From positions 62,001-126,000 of the forward strand of contig CAVZCK010000004.1 of NCBI GenBank assembly GCA_963773735.1: 64,000 nt of DNA. Reading direction: 5' to 3'. The notes below the pieces were generated by a model. That model ran no database searches, was not told where the DNA came from, and was given only the letters and a program-made list of their open reading frames with translations. How positions within the stretch are numbered: position 1 is the first letter of the stretch; each line of letters begins with the position of its first letter. Below are positions 9,752-19,735 of this stretch, piece by piece. Source of the stretch: CAVZCK01 sp963773735 (GTDB taxonomy: Bacteria; Pseudomonadota; Alphaproteobacteria; Rhizobiales; Rhodomicrobiaceae). A program made the position numbers and the translations under genes.

Positions 9752-11074
9752 TTACTTCCCGATGCAGAAATCGGCAAAGATCTTGTCGAGGATGTCTTCA
9801 ACGTCGACGCGGCCAGTGAGCCGGCCAAGCGCTGTCGCCGCATCGCGGAGGTCTTCGGCCCGCAATTCCGGGTCGGAGAAATCGCCGTCAAGAAAGCGCT
9901 CCAGCGCGGCGATGCAGCGCTCGAGCTCGCGGCGATGGCGCGCGCGGGTGATGGCTGGGCTTTCGCCAATGTCCGCGGCCTGGCGTACCTCGTCCGCAAG
10001 CTGTCCAATCAAGCGATCGAGTCCCTGGCCGGTCTTGACTGATATCGGCACGGCGTCACCTGGTAGCGGCGGAGAGGCAAGGTCGATCTTATTGACGACG
10101 CGAATGACGGGCGTGCCGGGTGCGGTATCGATGCCGGCCGGATCGACACTTTCCGGCTCAGTTGCGTCGCCAATCCAAAGCACCAGGTCCGCTTCCCTCG
10201 CCCGCTGCAAGGCGCGCCGAATGCCTTCCTGCTCGATCTCACCCCCGGCTTCGCGAATGCCGGCGGTGTCGGTCAGGATTACCGGAAAACCGCCGAGATC
10301 GAGGCGGACCTCGATAATATCGCGCGTGGTTCCGGCTTCCGCCGAAACGATCGCCACGTCGCGGCGGGCAAGCGCGTTCATCAGGCTGGACTTGCCGGCA
10401 TTGGGCAGTCCGGCGATGACGACCCTCAAGCCGTCGCGCAAAATCTCGCCGCCACGGCGGTCCGCGAGATGCGCAACAATTTCCGTGCACAAGCCGGTGA
10501 CAATGATTCGCGCCCGCCCGGCGACTGCGTCCGGTACATCGGCCTCATCGGAGAAATCGAGCTCCGCCTCGATACTCGCCAGCGCGTCGACGAGCTTCGT
10601 CCGCCAACCGTCGTAAAGCGCACCCAGCGCGCCGGACGACTGCCGCAGCGCCTGCCGCCGCTGCGCCTCGGTTTCGGCGTCGATCAGATCGACGAGCCCC
10701 TCAGCCTCGGTCAGATCGAGCTTGCCGTTCTCGAAAGCCCGGCGCGTAAACTCGCCCGGCTCGGCGGGGCGAAGGCCGTCCAGCGCCCCAAGCGTCCGGA
10801 AGATCCGCTCAATCACGGCGCGCCCGCCATGCACATGAAGCTCTGCGACGTCCTCGCCGGTGAAACTTGCGGGTGCCGGAAACCACAGAACTAGGCTATG
10901 GTCTAGGATCTCGTCCGTGCCGGGATGGCGCAGCGCTTTCAGAACAGCGGTGCGAGGCGGCGGAACTGTCCCAGCAAGGCGGCGGAGCGAACGGCCCGCC
11001 CCCGGCCCCGAGATGCGAATAACCGCGATGCCCGCCTTTCCGTGACCGCTCGAGAGGGCGTAAATCGTGGTCAA
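9752..11074 (-). CDS. mnmE: tRNA modification GTPase MnmE (TrmE)
   Basis: GTPase that works with MnmG on wobble uridine modification. The intact 440-residue protein has the N-terminal tetrahydrofolate-binding domain (TIYALSSGHGKAGIAVIRIS), then an inserted G domain with G1 GLPNAGKSS, G3 DTAGI and G4 NKID. It ends in the invariant C-terminal motif CIGK, whose cysteine is required for modification. Start ATG 11074 is divergent from the DUF255 gene with 43 bases between the start codons. mnmE, the phosphatase, mnmG, rsmG, parA and parB run in one direction and may form a long operon. Confidence 0.96.
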   Translation of the reverse strand: MTTIYALSSGHGKAGIAVIRISGPGAGRSLRRLAGTVPPPRTAVLKALRHPGTDEILDHSLVLWFPAPASFTGEDVAELHVHGGRAVIERIFRTLGALDGLRPAEPGEFTRRAFENGKLDLTEAEGLVDLIDAETEAQRRQALRQSSGALGALYDGWRTKLVDALASIEAELDFSDEADVPDAVAGRARIIVTGLCTEIVAHLADRRGGEILRDGLRVVIAGLPNAGKSSLMNALARRDVAIVSAEAGTTRDIIEVRLDLGGFPVILTDTAGIREAGGEIEQEGIRRALQRAREADLVLWIGDATEPESVDPAGIDTAPGTPVIRVVNKIDLASPPLPGDAVPISVKTGQGLDRLIGQLADEVRQAADIGESPAITRARHRRELERCIAALERFLDGDFSDPELRAEDLRDAATALGRLTGRVDVEDILDKIFADFCIGK

Positions 11075-11117
11075 CGTCAGATCTCCGGTAGAAGCGACAA
11101 TCTGAAAGGAATGCGTT

Positions 11118-13148
11118 TTGTCCTACAACCGGCTCGGCCAGGAAACCAGCCCCTATCTTCTGCAGCACCAGGACAATCTGGTGCATTGGTGGCCCTGGGG
11201 CGAGGAGGCATTCGCCGAGGCGCGGCGGCTCGATAAGCCGGTGCTGCTATCCGTAGGCTATGCGGCCTGCCACTGGTGCCATGTTATGGCGCATGAAAGC
11301 TTCGAGGATGCGGGGACGGCGGCCGTGATGAACGAGCTGTTCGTCAACATCAAGGTTGACCGCGAGGAGCGCCCGGATGTCGACGCGCTGTATATGAATG
11401 CGCTGCATCAGCTCGGTGAGCATGGTGGCTGGCCGCTGACGATGTTTCTGACGCCGGATGGCGGGCCTTTCTGGGGCGGCACCTATTTTCCGCGAGAGCC
11501 GATTTACGGCCGGCCGGCCTTTACGCATGTGCTCCGCGAAATCAGCCGCATCTATCGCGAGGAACGCGATAAGGTCCGGCAGAATGCTGACGCTCTTAGG
11601 ACAGCCGTTCAGCCGCGGCCGGCACCGGAGAGCGAGGATAATCTCAATGAGAACACGCTGGCTGACATTGCCACGCGGTTAGCGCGCGCGCTAGACCCCG
11701 ATCACGGCGGACTGATGGGCGCGCCGAAATTCCCCAATTGCGTGATCCTGGACTTTCTCTGGAAGCTCGGTCTGCGCCGCGGCATCGAGCCATGCATCGG
11801 AGGCGTCGAAAAGGCGCTGATCCACATCTCGCAGGGCGGCATTTATGATCACCTCGGCGGCGGTTATGCGCGCTATTCGGTCGATGAGCGCTGGCTGGTC
11901 CCGCATTTTGAGAAGATGCTCTACGACAATGCGCTGCTCGTCGATCTGATGACCGAGGTCTGGAAGGAGCGGCGGCATCCACTGCTGCAAATCCGTGTGG
12001 CGGAGACTGTCGCCTGGCTGCTCCGGGAGATGGCCGCGCCGGATGGAGGGTTTGCCTCGTCCTATGATGCGGACTCCGAAGGCGAGGAGGGCCGGTTCTA
12101 TGTCTGGGGGCGGAACGAGATCGAGGGCGTGCTTGGCGCCGACGACGCGGCCTTCTTTTGCGAGGTCTATGATGTTACCGAGCGCGGCAATTGGGAGGGG
12201 ACAAATATCCTCAACCGCCTTAACAGCCTGGAGCTGTTGTCGCCGTCCGAGGAAGAAAAGCTGGCAGAGCTACGTGCGAAGCTGTTCGAGGCGCGACGCT
12301 CCCGCGTACGGCCCGGCTGGGACGACAAAGTATTGGCCGATTGGAATGGTCTGGCGATTTCCGCACTGACGAACGCGGGACAAGCTTTTAACCAGCCGTC
12401 CTGGATTGATGCGGCGTCTCGCGCCTACGGTTTCATCGGCGATCGTATGAGCCGCGATGGACGCCTCCTTCATAGTTACCGCGCCGGCCAAGCCAACACG
12501 CCCGCCGTCGCCAGCGATTATGCCAATATGATCAGGGCGGCAATCACGCTCTATTTGGCGATGGGGGATAAGGTCAAACTGCATGACGCCCAGCACTGGA
12601 CGAAGATCATGCAGGCACAATATTGGGCCGAGCCGCAAGGCGGCTATTACCTCTCCGCCGCCGATACAAATGACATCATCATCCGCACGCTCTCGGCACG
12701 CGATGATGCCACGCCCAATGCAAATGCAGTAATGCTCGGCAATCTGGTAGCGCTTTACGTGATGACAGGCGAGCCGCGCTATCGTGACACCGCCGAGGCG
12801 ATGCGAAAGAGTATTTCCGGCGAAGCGTTCCGCAATGCGAGTCTGCACACGGGCTTCTTCAGCGCTCTTGCCGATCATTTTCAGCCGCAGCACGTCGTGC
12901 TCATGCATGGGGTGGGTGAGGATGCCATGCGGCATGCTCTTGCGCAGATCTCGATGCCAGGTGCGGTCGTTGAGTGGTTATCGGAGCAAGCGTCACCGGC
13001 GCAAAGCTCGCCGGCCTTCGGAAAGCGTGCCGTCGAAGGCAAGGCGACGGCTTATGTCTGCATCGGGCCGCAATGTTCGCCGCCCGTCACAAATGCGGGT
13101 GAGTTGCTTTCCGCATTGCGCGCCTCACGTGTTCCACCGGCACGATAG
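11118..13148 (+). CDS. DUF255 thioredoxin-domain protein (YyaL/spermatogenesis-associated protein 20 family)
   Basis: The 676-residue protein has an N-terminal DUF255 thioredoxin-like domain starting NRLGQETSPYLLQH, with the CHWC redox motif in YAACHWCHVMAHESF near residues 50-60. The long C-terminal part fits an (alpha/alpha)6-barrel of the N-acylglucosamine-epimerase or glucoamylase type. It includes SRVRPGWDDKVLADWNGL and GLMGAPKFPNC, both conserved in the family. Biochemical role is not established. The start is TTG 11118 with AAAGGA seven bases upstream; the nearer ATG at 11111 is out of frame. It is intact and probably co-transcribed with the VOC gene 9 bases downstream. Confidence 0.88.
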   Translation: MSYNRLGQETSPYLLQHQDNLVHWWPWGEEAFAEARRLDKPVLLSVGYAACHWCHVMAHESFEDAGTAAVMNELFVNIKVDREERPDVDALYMNALHQLGEHGGWPLTMFLTPDGGPFWGGTYFPREPIYGRPAFTHVLREISRIYREERDKVRQNADALRTAVQPRPAPESEDNLNENTLADIATRLARALDPDHGGLMGAPKFPNCVILDFLWKLGLRRGIEPCIGGVEKALIHISQGGIYDHLGGGYARYSVDERWLVPHFEKMLYDNALLVDLMTEVWKERRHPLLQIRVAETVAWLLREMAAPDGGFASSYDADSEGEEGRFYVWGRNEIEGVLGADDAAFFCEVYDVTERGNWEGTNILNRLNSLELLSPSEEEKLAELRAKLFEARRSRVRPGWDDKVLADWNGLAISALTNAGQAFNQPSWIDAASRAYGFIGDRMSRDGRLLHSYRAGQANTPAVASDYANMIRAAITLYLAMGDKVKLHDAQHWTKIMQAQYWAEPQGGYYLSAADTNDIIIRTLSARDDATPNANAVMLGNLVALYVMTGEPRYRDTAEAMRKSISGEAFRNASLHTGFFSALADHFQPQHVVLMHGVGEDAMRHALAQISMPGAVVEWLSEQASPAQSSPAFGKRAVEGKATAYVCIGPQCSPPVTNAGELLSALRASRVPPAR

Positions 13149-13157
13149 GAGGCACGA

Positions 13158-13802
13158 GTGCCTGCCTGCGAACTTGATCATATCGTCGTGGCAGCCGCCT
13201 CGCTTGAGGAGGGCGCCCTCTTTATCCGCGATCGACTTGGCGTCGATATTCCGGCAGGAGGGCGCCATGAGCTGATGGGCACGCATAATTTGCTGATGCG
13301 GCTCGGACAGCGCAGTTTTCTTGAGGTGATCGCAATCGATCCGTCTGCGCCCGCGCCGAGGCGGCCGCGCTGGTATGCCCTCGACGATCCGGCAATGCGG
13401 ATGCGTCTTGGCCAAGGGCCGCGGCTCATCACCTGGGTGGCCCGGACCTCCGATATCGTAGCCACGGTGCAATCGGCTGCTATTCCGCTCGGCACCGTTA
13501 CGTCGGTGAGCCGGGGCGCGCTAAGTTGGCGGTTGACGGTGCCCGAGGACGGTCATTTGCCGGCGGGCGGCGTCGTTCCGCACCTGATCGAATGGGATGG
13601 CGGCGCACATCCATGGGAGGCGATGGCTGACCTCGGCTGCGAGCTGGAAGAGTTGACGCTTGCTTATCCCGACCCGGCTTCGCTCAAAGACGCGCTCAAA
13701 GCACTTTGCGCGTGCGGATTTAGCGGGATTTCCGTCGTTGAGGGGCCCGAGCCGGCGCTTTCGGCGAAGATCAGGACGCGCACAGAATCGGTTACGATTT
13801 AG
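13158..13802 (+). CDS. VOC/glyoxalase-like domain protein
   Basis: The 214-residue protein begins with the vicinal-oxygen-chelate signature CELDHIVVAAASLEEG and continues GTHNLLMRLGQRSFLEVIAI, as in the Glyoxalase_3 (PF13468) group. A candidate metal ligand is the histidine in ELDHIV and a glutamate in SFLEVI. Substrate unknown. The start is GTG 13158, selected by the AGGAGG ribosome site 5 bases upstream. Its 3' end overlaps the end of the convergent GNAT gene by 11 bases. Confidence 0.8.
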   Translation: MPACELDHIVVAAASLEEGALFIRDRLGVDIPAGGRHELMGTHNLLMRLGQRSFLEVIAIDPSAPAPRRPRWYALDDPAMRMRLGQGPRLITWVARTSDIVATVQSAAIPLGTVTSVSRGALSWRLTVPEDGHLPAGGVVPHLIEWDGGAHPWEAMADLGCELEELTLAYPDPASLKDALKALCACGFSGISVVEGPEPALSAKIRTRTESVTI

Positions 13803-14328
13803 CCGCACGGCGGCTGACCGGCTCCCAGAAAAACGCGACCCGGCTCAGCGTCACATCGCCATAATGCTCGGCGGCGGTCGCACTCTGCTTGCCTCCGAGC
13901 CGCTGATAAAAGGCGCAGGCGGATTCGTTGTCCGCGAGAGCCCAGACGATGAGGCTGCGCCGCCCCTTCAGCTCCAATGCGCGGCGCGCTGCATAGAAGA
14001 GCTTTTTCCCGAAGCCCAGGCCCTGGAATGTGGGCGCGAGATAGAGCTCGAAAATCTCGCCGGTCCGGGGGCTCGACAAGGCTCTTGCGGCGCCGAACGA
14101 CGTATATCCCTGAACGGTGCCGCCGAAGGTCAACAGCAACACCTTCGTGCCCGGCCGCCGCAGGGACCTCGCCCACCAGGCCGGGCCGCGATGCGCAATC
14201 ATCTTCTCCAGAGGCAGGTGCGGAATGATGCCTTGATAGGTAGACCGCCATGCCTCTTCGTGAACTCGCGCTACGTCCGCAGCATCGTTACGCGTCGCCT
14301 CACGAATTTGCACACCCTCACCGCTCAT
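13792..14328 (-). CDS. GNAT-family N-acetyltransferase
   Basis: About 178 residues. The acetyl-CoA-binding motif A is APTFQGLGFGKKL (Q/R-x-x-G-x-G/A type), preceded by the strand GEIFELYLAP and followed by SLIVWALADNESACAFYQR, a complete GNAT core. I chose ATG 14328 (MSGEGVQIREATRNDAADV) because homology begins there, although the frame is open 66 codons further upstream. The acceptor substrate is not evident. It is convergent with the VOC gene. Confidence 0.85.
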   Translation of the reverse strand: MSGEGVQIREATRNDAADVARVHEEAWRSTYQGIIPHLPLEKMIAHRGPAWWARSLRRPGTKVLLLTFGGTVQGYTSFGAARALSSPRTGEIFELYLAPTFQGLGFGKKLFYAARRALELKGRRSLIVWALADNESACAFYQRLGGKQSATAAEHYGDVTLSRVAFFWEPVSRRAAKS

Positions 14329-14401
14329 GCAAAAAGTATAAGCATGGATTTTGGCTATTGCGAGTAGCAAGTTTCGTCGGTGATTATATTTGGCAACTTC
14401 G

Positions 14402-15454
14402 TTAGACGCCGCGCGCGGAACGTATGACCTGGTGGACGAAGTCGAGCTTTTCGGCCGCGCGCGGCGAGACGATGAAGGGATAAAAATCTGACAAGCCCAT
14501 GCTTCGATTGAGGCTGTTGATGGCAAGCGCGAGCGGGATCCAGCGGTCGACTAGCTTCATAGCGCTGGATGCCCGATAAGGATCGCCGTTCGGCGATTCG
14601 AACCAGGCGCGGCTTGCGCTCTTGCCATAGGGCAGGCGCGGGTCCAGACGATAGTCCGCCGCGGTCTCAAGCGTGTCGACCATGTGCAGATAGTGCGCCC
14701 AACTCTCGGCCCAGTCCTCCCAGGGATGCGCCGTCGCATAGGCCGAGATGAAATTCTGCGCCCAATCGGATTTCGGCCCTCGCTGGTGATAGGCCGCAAG
14801 AGCCTTGGCGTAGTCGGCGCTTTCATCGCCGAACAATTCACGGAAGCGCTTGAGGGCGGGACCGTTGGCGATCAGCGCCAGCCAGTAATAGTGGCCGCTC
14901 TCGTGGCGGAAATGGCCGAGGAGTGTCCGGTAGGGCTCGCCGAATTGTTCGCGCGTGCGCTCGCGCACGGCCGGATCGGCTTCCGCGACATTGAGCGTGA
15001 TGACGCCATTTTCATGACCGGTTTTTGTGTCGGCGAGAATGTCGAAGGCGAGCGAGGGAACTCCGTTATTCTCCCCGGCCTGCTTAACCGGAAGGCCGAG
15101 TTTCAGGAGCTCGTAGATCAGCCGTCTTTTTGCCTTTTCGAATTCGAACCAGCGCTCCGGATTGCCCGGGACGCTAAGATCGGGGATCGTTCGGCTGAGA
15201 CCGCAGCTGAGACAGAGCGATCCGCTCTCCTTCTCCGCGACCAGCCAGTTGCAGACATCATGGCTGTAATTGGCGCAATAGACTTGGCGACCGCCGCGTC
15301 CCGCTTTCGTAGCGAGCTTGCCGTCGCCCGCAGGGTAAAGCGGCTTCATCGTCAGGCCCGCCGGATCAAATCCGAGCGCCGTATCACAATTCTCGCAAAT
15401 GACGTTCTCGAAATAGACGGCTTGGCCACAATTTCCGCATGAAAAGACTCGCAT
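14402..15454 (-). CDS. Putative zinc-binding metallopeptidase with N-terminal zinc ribbon
   Basis: The 350-residue protein begins with a zinc-ribbon-like region: CGNCG, then CENC, and later CLSCG. The catalytic motif HESGH is near residue 190 in LLGHFRHESGHYYW, followed by a glutamate-rich segment HPWEDWAESWAHYLHM that probably supplies the third zinc ligand. This is the 'putative zinc-binding metallopeptidase' family (PF15887 with the zinc-ribbon PF10005) common in Proteobacteria, with no known substrate. There is no signal peptide, so it is likely cytoplasmic. Intact. Confidence 0.85.
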   Translation of the reverse strand: MRVFSCGNCGQAVYFENVICENCDTALGFDPAGLTMKPLYPAGDGKLATKAGRGGRQVYCANYSHDVCNWLVAEKESGSLCLSCGLSRTIPDLSVPGNPERWFEFEKAKRRLIYELLKLGLPVKQAGENNGVPSLAFDILADTKTGHENGVITLNVAEADPAVRERTREQFGEPYRTLLGHFRHESGHYYWLALIANGPALKRFRELFGDESADYAKALAAYHQRGPKSDWAQNFISAYATAHPWEDWAESWAHYLHMVDTLETAADYRLDPRLPYGKSASRAWFESPNGDPYRASSAMKLVDRWIPLALAINSLNRSMGLSDFYPFIVSPRAAEKLDFVHQVIRSARGV

Positions 15455-15536
15455 GAAATCCCCGGCAATTTCGATCTGGCCTTGCGCCCGGAAGCCGCGT
15501 TAACGGCCAGAGCTTGGGCCGGTTCCCCACGAAACG

Positions 15537-16760
<1,224 letters not shown>

Positions 16761-16913
16761 GGACGCGATTGCTCCTGTTCTCTGCCGCGCCGTTTATAGG
16801 AGCCGGACAATGCCGCCCGCAAGGGTCTTGCCCATCGGCGCATATCATGCCGTGCCGTCTTCACGCCGACCGCATCGGCCCTTATCATGACAGTCCGATC
16901 ATGGAGGCCGCCG

Positions 16914-17531
16914 ATGCCCAAGCTGGAATTTTGGTACGATTTCGCCTCGACCTATTCCTATCTCGCCGCGATGCGGATCGAGGACCTCGCCAATGCGTGC
17001 GGCGTGACGCTCGCGTGGCGGCCGTTTCTGCTCGGGCCGATCTTTCAGGCGCAGGGCTGGAACGATGCGCCGGCTCGCCTCTTTCCTGCGAAGGGGCGCT
17101 ATATGATGCGCGACCTTGAGCGGATCGCTGCAGCGCGCGGGCTGGTCTTCAAGCTCGGTTCCAAGTTCCCACAGAACAGCGTCTATGCGGCCCGGCTCGC
17201 CATGATCGGCGTCGAGGAGGGCTGGGCGCCGGCCTTTACGCGCGAGATCTATCTCAGCCAATTCCGCGACGGCGCCGATATTGCCGACAAGGAGGTTCTC
17301 GCCAAGGCGCTGATGGCGGTGGGCCAGGATGCGGCCACGCAGATGGAGCGGGCACAGAATCAGGCGGCGAAGGACGCGCTCAGAACGCAGACGGCCGAGG
17401 CCCAGGCGCTCGGCATTTTCGGCGCGCCGGCCTTCATTACCGAGGACCGCGAATTATTCTGGGGCGACGATCGGCTTGAGCAGGCGCTTGATTGGGCCGC
17501 TCGGCTGACTCAGCCGATGGTCCCCGCGTAA
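16914..17531 (+). CDS. DsbA-family 2-hydroxychromene-2-carboxylate isomerase-like protein
   Basis: The 205-residue protein begins KLEFWYDFASTYSYLAAMRI, matching the thioredoxin-fold HCCA isomerase/kappa-GST group, in which a serine in the FASTYSYL region replaces the CxxC. The late GIFGAPAFITEDRELFWGDD segment contains the cis-proline loop and dimer region. These enzymes use glutathione; the known reaction isomerises 2-hydroxychromene-2-carboxylate in naphthalene catabolism, but many members have other, unknown roles. ATG 16914 is chosen because GGAGG lies upstream and homology begins immediately. No aromatic-degradation genes flank it. Confidence 0.8.
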   Translation: MPKLEFWYDFASTYSYLAAMRIEDLANACGVTLAWRPFLLGPIFQAQGWNDAPARLFPAKGRYMMRDLERIAAARGLVFKLGSKFPQNSVYAARLAMIGVEEGWAPAFTREIYLSQFRDGADIADKEVLAKALMAVGQDAATQMERAQNQAAKDALRTQTAEAQALGIFGAPAFITEDRELFWGDDRLEQALDWAARLTQPMVPA

Positions 17532-17611
17532 CTACGCATAAGCGATGGCCGCGATGCTCGCTCTCGCGTCGCCATGCTAGGCAAGGGAAGGGATGGTGAG
17601 TGGAGCGAGTG

Positions 17612-17854
17612 ATGCGTTTTTCGGCGAGAATGATTGTCGTCCTGGCGCTTGCCGGGGTCGCGATGACCGAACCGGCATTTGCGGCAGCCTCAATTTGTAA
17701 GGGCTTGGATAAGTCCGGCTGCGACGGTCAGACCCGCTGCTCCTGGGTGAAATCCCACAAGACGGCGAAAGGCAAGGACGTCGCGGCGTTTTGCCGGAAG
17801 AAGCCGGAGCGGAAGAAGGCAAATGAGGCCGCCGTCGCAGCGCCGAAAGGCTGA
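17612..17854 (+). CDS. Small secreted cysteine-containing protein of unknown function
   Basis: About 80 residues. An N-terminal signal peptide of about 24 residues (MRFSARMIVVLALAGVAM, then an AFA-A cleavage region) precedes a basic mature part with five cysteines, spaced as CKGLDKSGCDGQTRCSWV and later FCRKK. The lysine-rich C-terminus is probably disordered. Start ATG 17612 is preferred to GTG 17600 since the signal peptide begins there. I do not recognise a named family; small periplasmic proteins of this kind are widespread in the order. Confidence 0.6.
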   Translation: MRFSARMIVVLALAGVAMTEPAFAAASICKGLDKSGCDGQTRCSWVKSHKTAKGKDVAAFCRKKPERKKANEAAVAAPKG

Positions 17855-17930
17855 GCTTTGCCCGACTGGCTGAATGGAGCCAGGCAGACGATCGCCGACG
17901 CCATATTCGTTTGCGGCTTGGCGGTTGGGG

Positions 17931-18479
17931 CTAGCCCGCGAGCCGCCAGCTATCCATGAACATGGGAGCCATGGCGAGGAGCGTCGCCGGCAAGGCCATC
18001 GTTGCCGCATAGGTCGCCCAGGTCGGAGACAGCGCGCCGAATGCGTCAGTCGGCCCAGCGGCGGTGGCCGCTTGCGGCTTCGGCAGGGCAGGAACTGCAA
18101 CCTGTCCCCAGAATGAGGGTAGCGGCCTTGCCTGCGGCACCGGCAGCGGCCATGGGAGAGGCAGCGCCCATTGCCGGCCTCCCGACCAGAATTGCATCAT
18201 CGGATTTGCCGCTTGCCAGGCCAGCATCTCGCGCATCATCCGCTCGAGCGCCAGCAGCAGCCTGAGCTGCAGAAAATATTTATAAATCTCGGTCCAGGCG
18301 CGGGACAGCGCGTCCGTGCCGGCAAACAAGGCGTTTCTGGTCATGTAGACCAGGAAAGCGGGAAGATCGTCCGGCAGCGGCTCCTCGTCGGGCTGCCAAT
18401 TACCGGGCTCCGCCGACGCAAAAGGATTGATGACGCCGTACCCCCAGACGAGATTCGCCCCGATCGCCGAATTTGCCAT
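17931..18479 (-). CDS. Hypothetical protein, helix- and tryptophan-rich, behind a palindromic promoter
   Basis: A protein of 182 residues from ATG 18479. The N-terminus includes WGYGVINPFASAEPG. A predicted amphipathic helical centre (residues about 45-95, with YMTRNALFAGTDALSRAW and LRLLLALERMMREML) is followed by a proline/tryptophan-rich linker and an Ala-rich hydrophobic C-terminus. I do not recognise the family. The helical core and the TTGCACTGCAA-type repeat in its promoter resemble phasins and PhaR-regulated granule proteins, but that is a hypothesis. It is transcribed away from a very AT-rich promoter (18495-18563). Confidence 0.6.
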   Translation of the reverse strand: MANSAIGANLVWGYGVINPFASAEPGNWQPDEEPLPDDLPAFLVYMTRNALFAGTDALSRAWTEIYKYFLQLRLLLALERMMREMLAWQAANPMMQFWSGGRQWALPLPWPLPVPQARPLPSFWGQVAVPALPKPQAATAAGPTDAFGALSPTWATYAATMALPATLLAMAPMFMDSWRLAG

Positions 18480-18494
18480 TGCCGCCAATTTTCC

Positions 18495-18520
18495 GAATTA
18501 TCCGATCGGATAATTCTATA
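18495..18520 (-). promoter_or_regulatory. 22-bp perfect palindrome over the start site, plus -10 box
   Basis: Bases 18495-18516 form a perfect palindrome with 11-base arms GAATTATCCGA / TCGGATAATTC. On the minus strand a -10-like TATAGA is at 18520-18515, so the palindrome would cover the transcription start about 30-40 bases before the ATG at 18479. This arrangement is typical of a repressor operator. Confidence 0.6.
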
Positions 18521-18530
18521 TCAGGCTGTA

Positions 18531-18563
18531 TATTGCACTGCAATACAATTTTGCAGTGCAATA
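18531..18563 (-). promoter_or_regulatory. 13-bp inverted repeat overlapping the -35 element
   Basis: Arms TATTGCACTGCAA (18531-18543) and TTGCAGTGCAATA (18551-18563) are exact reverse complements separated by seven bases. On the minus strand TTGCAG at 18543-18538 lies exactly 17 bases before TATAGA, giving a good sigma-70 -35/-10 pair. The TTGCACTGCAA half-sites resemble the TGC-rich repeats bound by the polyhydroxybutyrate regulator PhaR in other alphaproteobacteria; that link is inference. Confidence 0.55.
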
Positions 18564-18612
18564 TAGGCTCGTCGCATCGGCTTTATCGGAGCGTTCGCAG
18601 CGCGGCGGCCGC

Positions 18613-19194
18613 TCAGTCCCGCACCGGCACCCAGACCGTGCTTTCCGGCTGGATGATCACGTGCTCATGGACATATCTGGTCTGCGCCCGGTGGTAGATG
18701 GCGATGTTCTTATATTGATGGATCAGGATGCGCTTCTGGACATAGCCGTATACCGGCGCCGATCGCACATTCCAGCGCTTCGCGGGCGAGACCATGACCT
18801 GCTTGTCGACCCAGACGGCTTCCGCCGGGACCTTCACCTTACACATCACATAGCGGTCGTTGATCCAGCGCTTTTCCCAGATGACGTGACCGCGGATGTG
18901 CTGGCGGACCCTCACCGTCTTGTAAACGGCGGGCGTCTCGCGCCATTCGACGCCGCTGTTCAGCACCACACGGCGTGTCGCCCAGCCGTAAAGCGCAGGT
19001 TCGCGGGCAATCTCATAGCTGCCGGGATAGTCGACGACGCGCCGCTTGAAGACTCTATGGATGGCCGGCGCCGGGGCCTCCTCATAGCACTGGCCCTTGC
19101 AGCCGGACTCGCCGGCCTGTGACATGCCGATCGGCAGAAAAGCGGACAGCGCGCCTACGGCGGCGATGATCCAAAATCGCGAAGACAAACGCAT
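18613..19194 (-). CDS. Secreted protein of unknown function, rich in Tyr/Arg/Val
   Basis: A protein of 193 residues with an N-terminal signal peptide (MRLSSRFWIIAAVGALSAF, cleavage near SQAGES). The mature part has two early cysteines (GCKGQCYEEAP) and then many alternating basic/aromatic/valine segments such as FKRRVVDYPGSYEI, YGWATRRVVLNSG and YKTVRVRQHIRGH, suggesting a repeated beta-strand structure. ATG 19194 is chosen for the GGGGAG ribosome site 8 bases upstream and the signal peptide. I do not recognise a named family; similar secreted proteins occur in other Hyphomicrobiales. The location is probably periplasmic. Confidence 0.6.
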   Translation of the reverse strand: MRLSSRFWIIAAVGALSAFLPIGMSQAGESGCKGQCYEEAPAPAIHRVFKRRVVDYPGSYEIAREPALYGWATRRVVLNSGVEWRETPAVYKTVRVRQHIRGHVIWEKRWINDRYVMCKVKVPAEAVWVDKQVMVSPAKRWNVRSAPVYGYVQKRILIHQYKNIAIYHRAQTRYVHEHVIIQPESTVWVPVRD

Positions 19195-19444
19195 ATGCGC
19201 AACTCCCCATGTGCCCTGTTGTGTCTGCCGGCTGGCGAGGCGATCTGAGCCCCCCGGACGCCCGGCTGCAGATAGGTGACGCCGCCCGGCCTCAAGCTGA
19301 TGCGACATTCTTGACAATGGTCCGAAATGCTTAAGATCACGTCAAAATGAAACGCGACAGTTCAATGCGCGTTCCCGCCGCCCGTTGCACAAATGCCGCG
19401 CGTGCGCCATCTGACGGATCGAAAGCCATCAACGAGCGGACGTC

Positions 19445-19702
19445 ATGCCCCCGGTCACGATTTATACGACGATGTTCTGTTCGTATTGCACTTCGGCGAA
19501 GCGGCTTCTTGCCAAAAAGGGCGTCACATTCACCGAAATCGATGTAACCATGGACCCGGCGAGGCGTCAGGAGATGACGCAGCGAGCGGGCGGCCGGTGG
19601 ACGGTCCCGCAGATTTTTATCGGATCGCGCCATGTCGGCGGAAGCGACGAGCTTCACGCGCTCGAGGCGAATGGCGAGCTGGACGCTCTGCTTGCGGGAT
19701 GA
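19445..19702 (+). CDS. grxC: Glutaredoxin 3
   Basis: An 85-residue dithiol glutaredoxin that reduces disulfides using glutathione. It has the redox motif CSYC (residues 12-15), the TVPQIFIG cis-proline loop and the GGSDEL glutathione-binding segment. It leads the conserved rhizobial cluster grxC - carbon-nitrogen hydrolase - DUF1178, with ubiG convergent. A TTGACA at 19311-19316 might be its -35 element, but no convincing -10 follows. Confidence 0.94.
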   Translation: MPPVTIYTTMFCSYCTSAKRLLAKKGVTFTEIDVTMDPARRQEMTQRAGGRWTVPQIFIGSRHVGGSDELHALEANGELDALLAG

Positions 19703-19735
19703 GAGAATGAACGGTTGCAAAGCCGAAATCGTGCC

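Noticed and set aside
13125..13140. CTCACGTGTTCC as a further parS
   Set aside because: Only the CACGTG centre and one arm fit; several mismatches to GTTNCACGTGNAAC. The sequences near 24625 and 62013 fail for the same reason.
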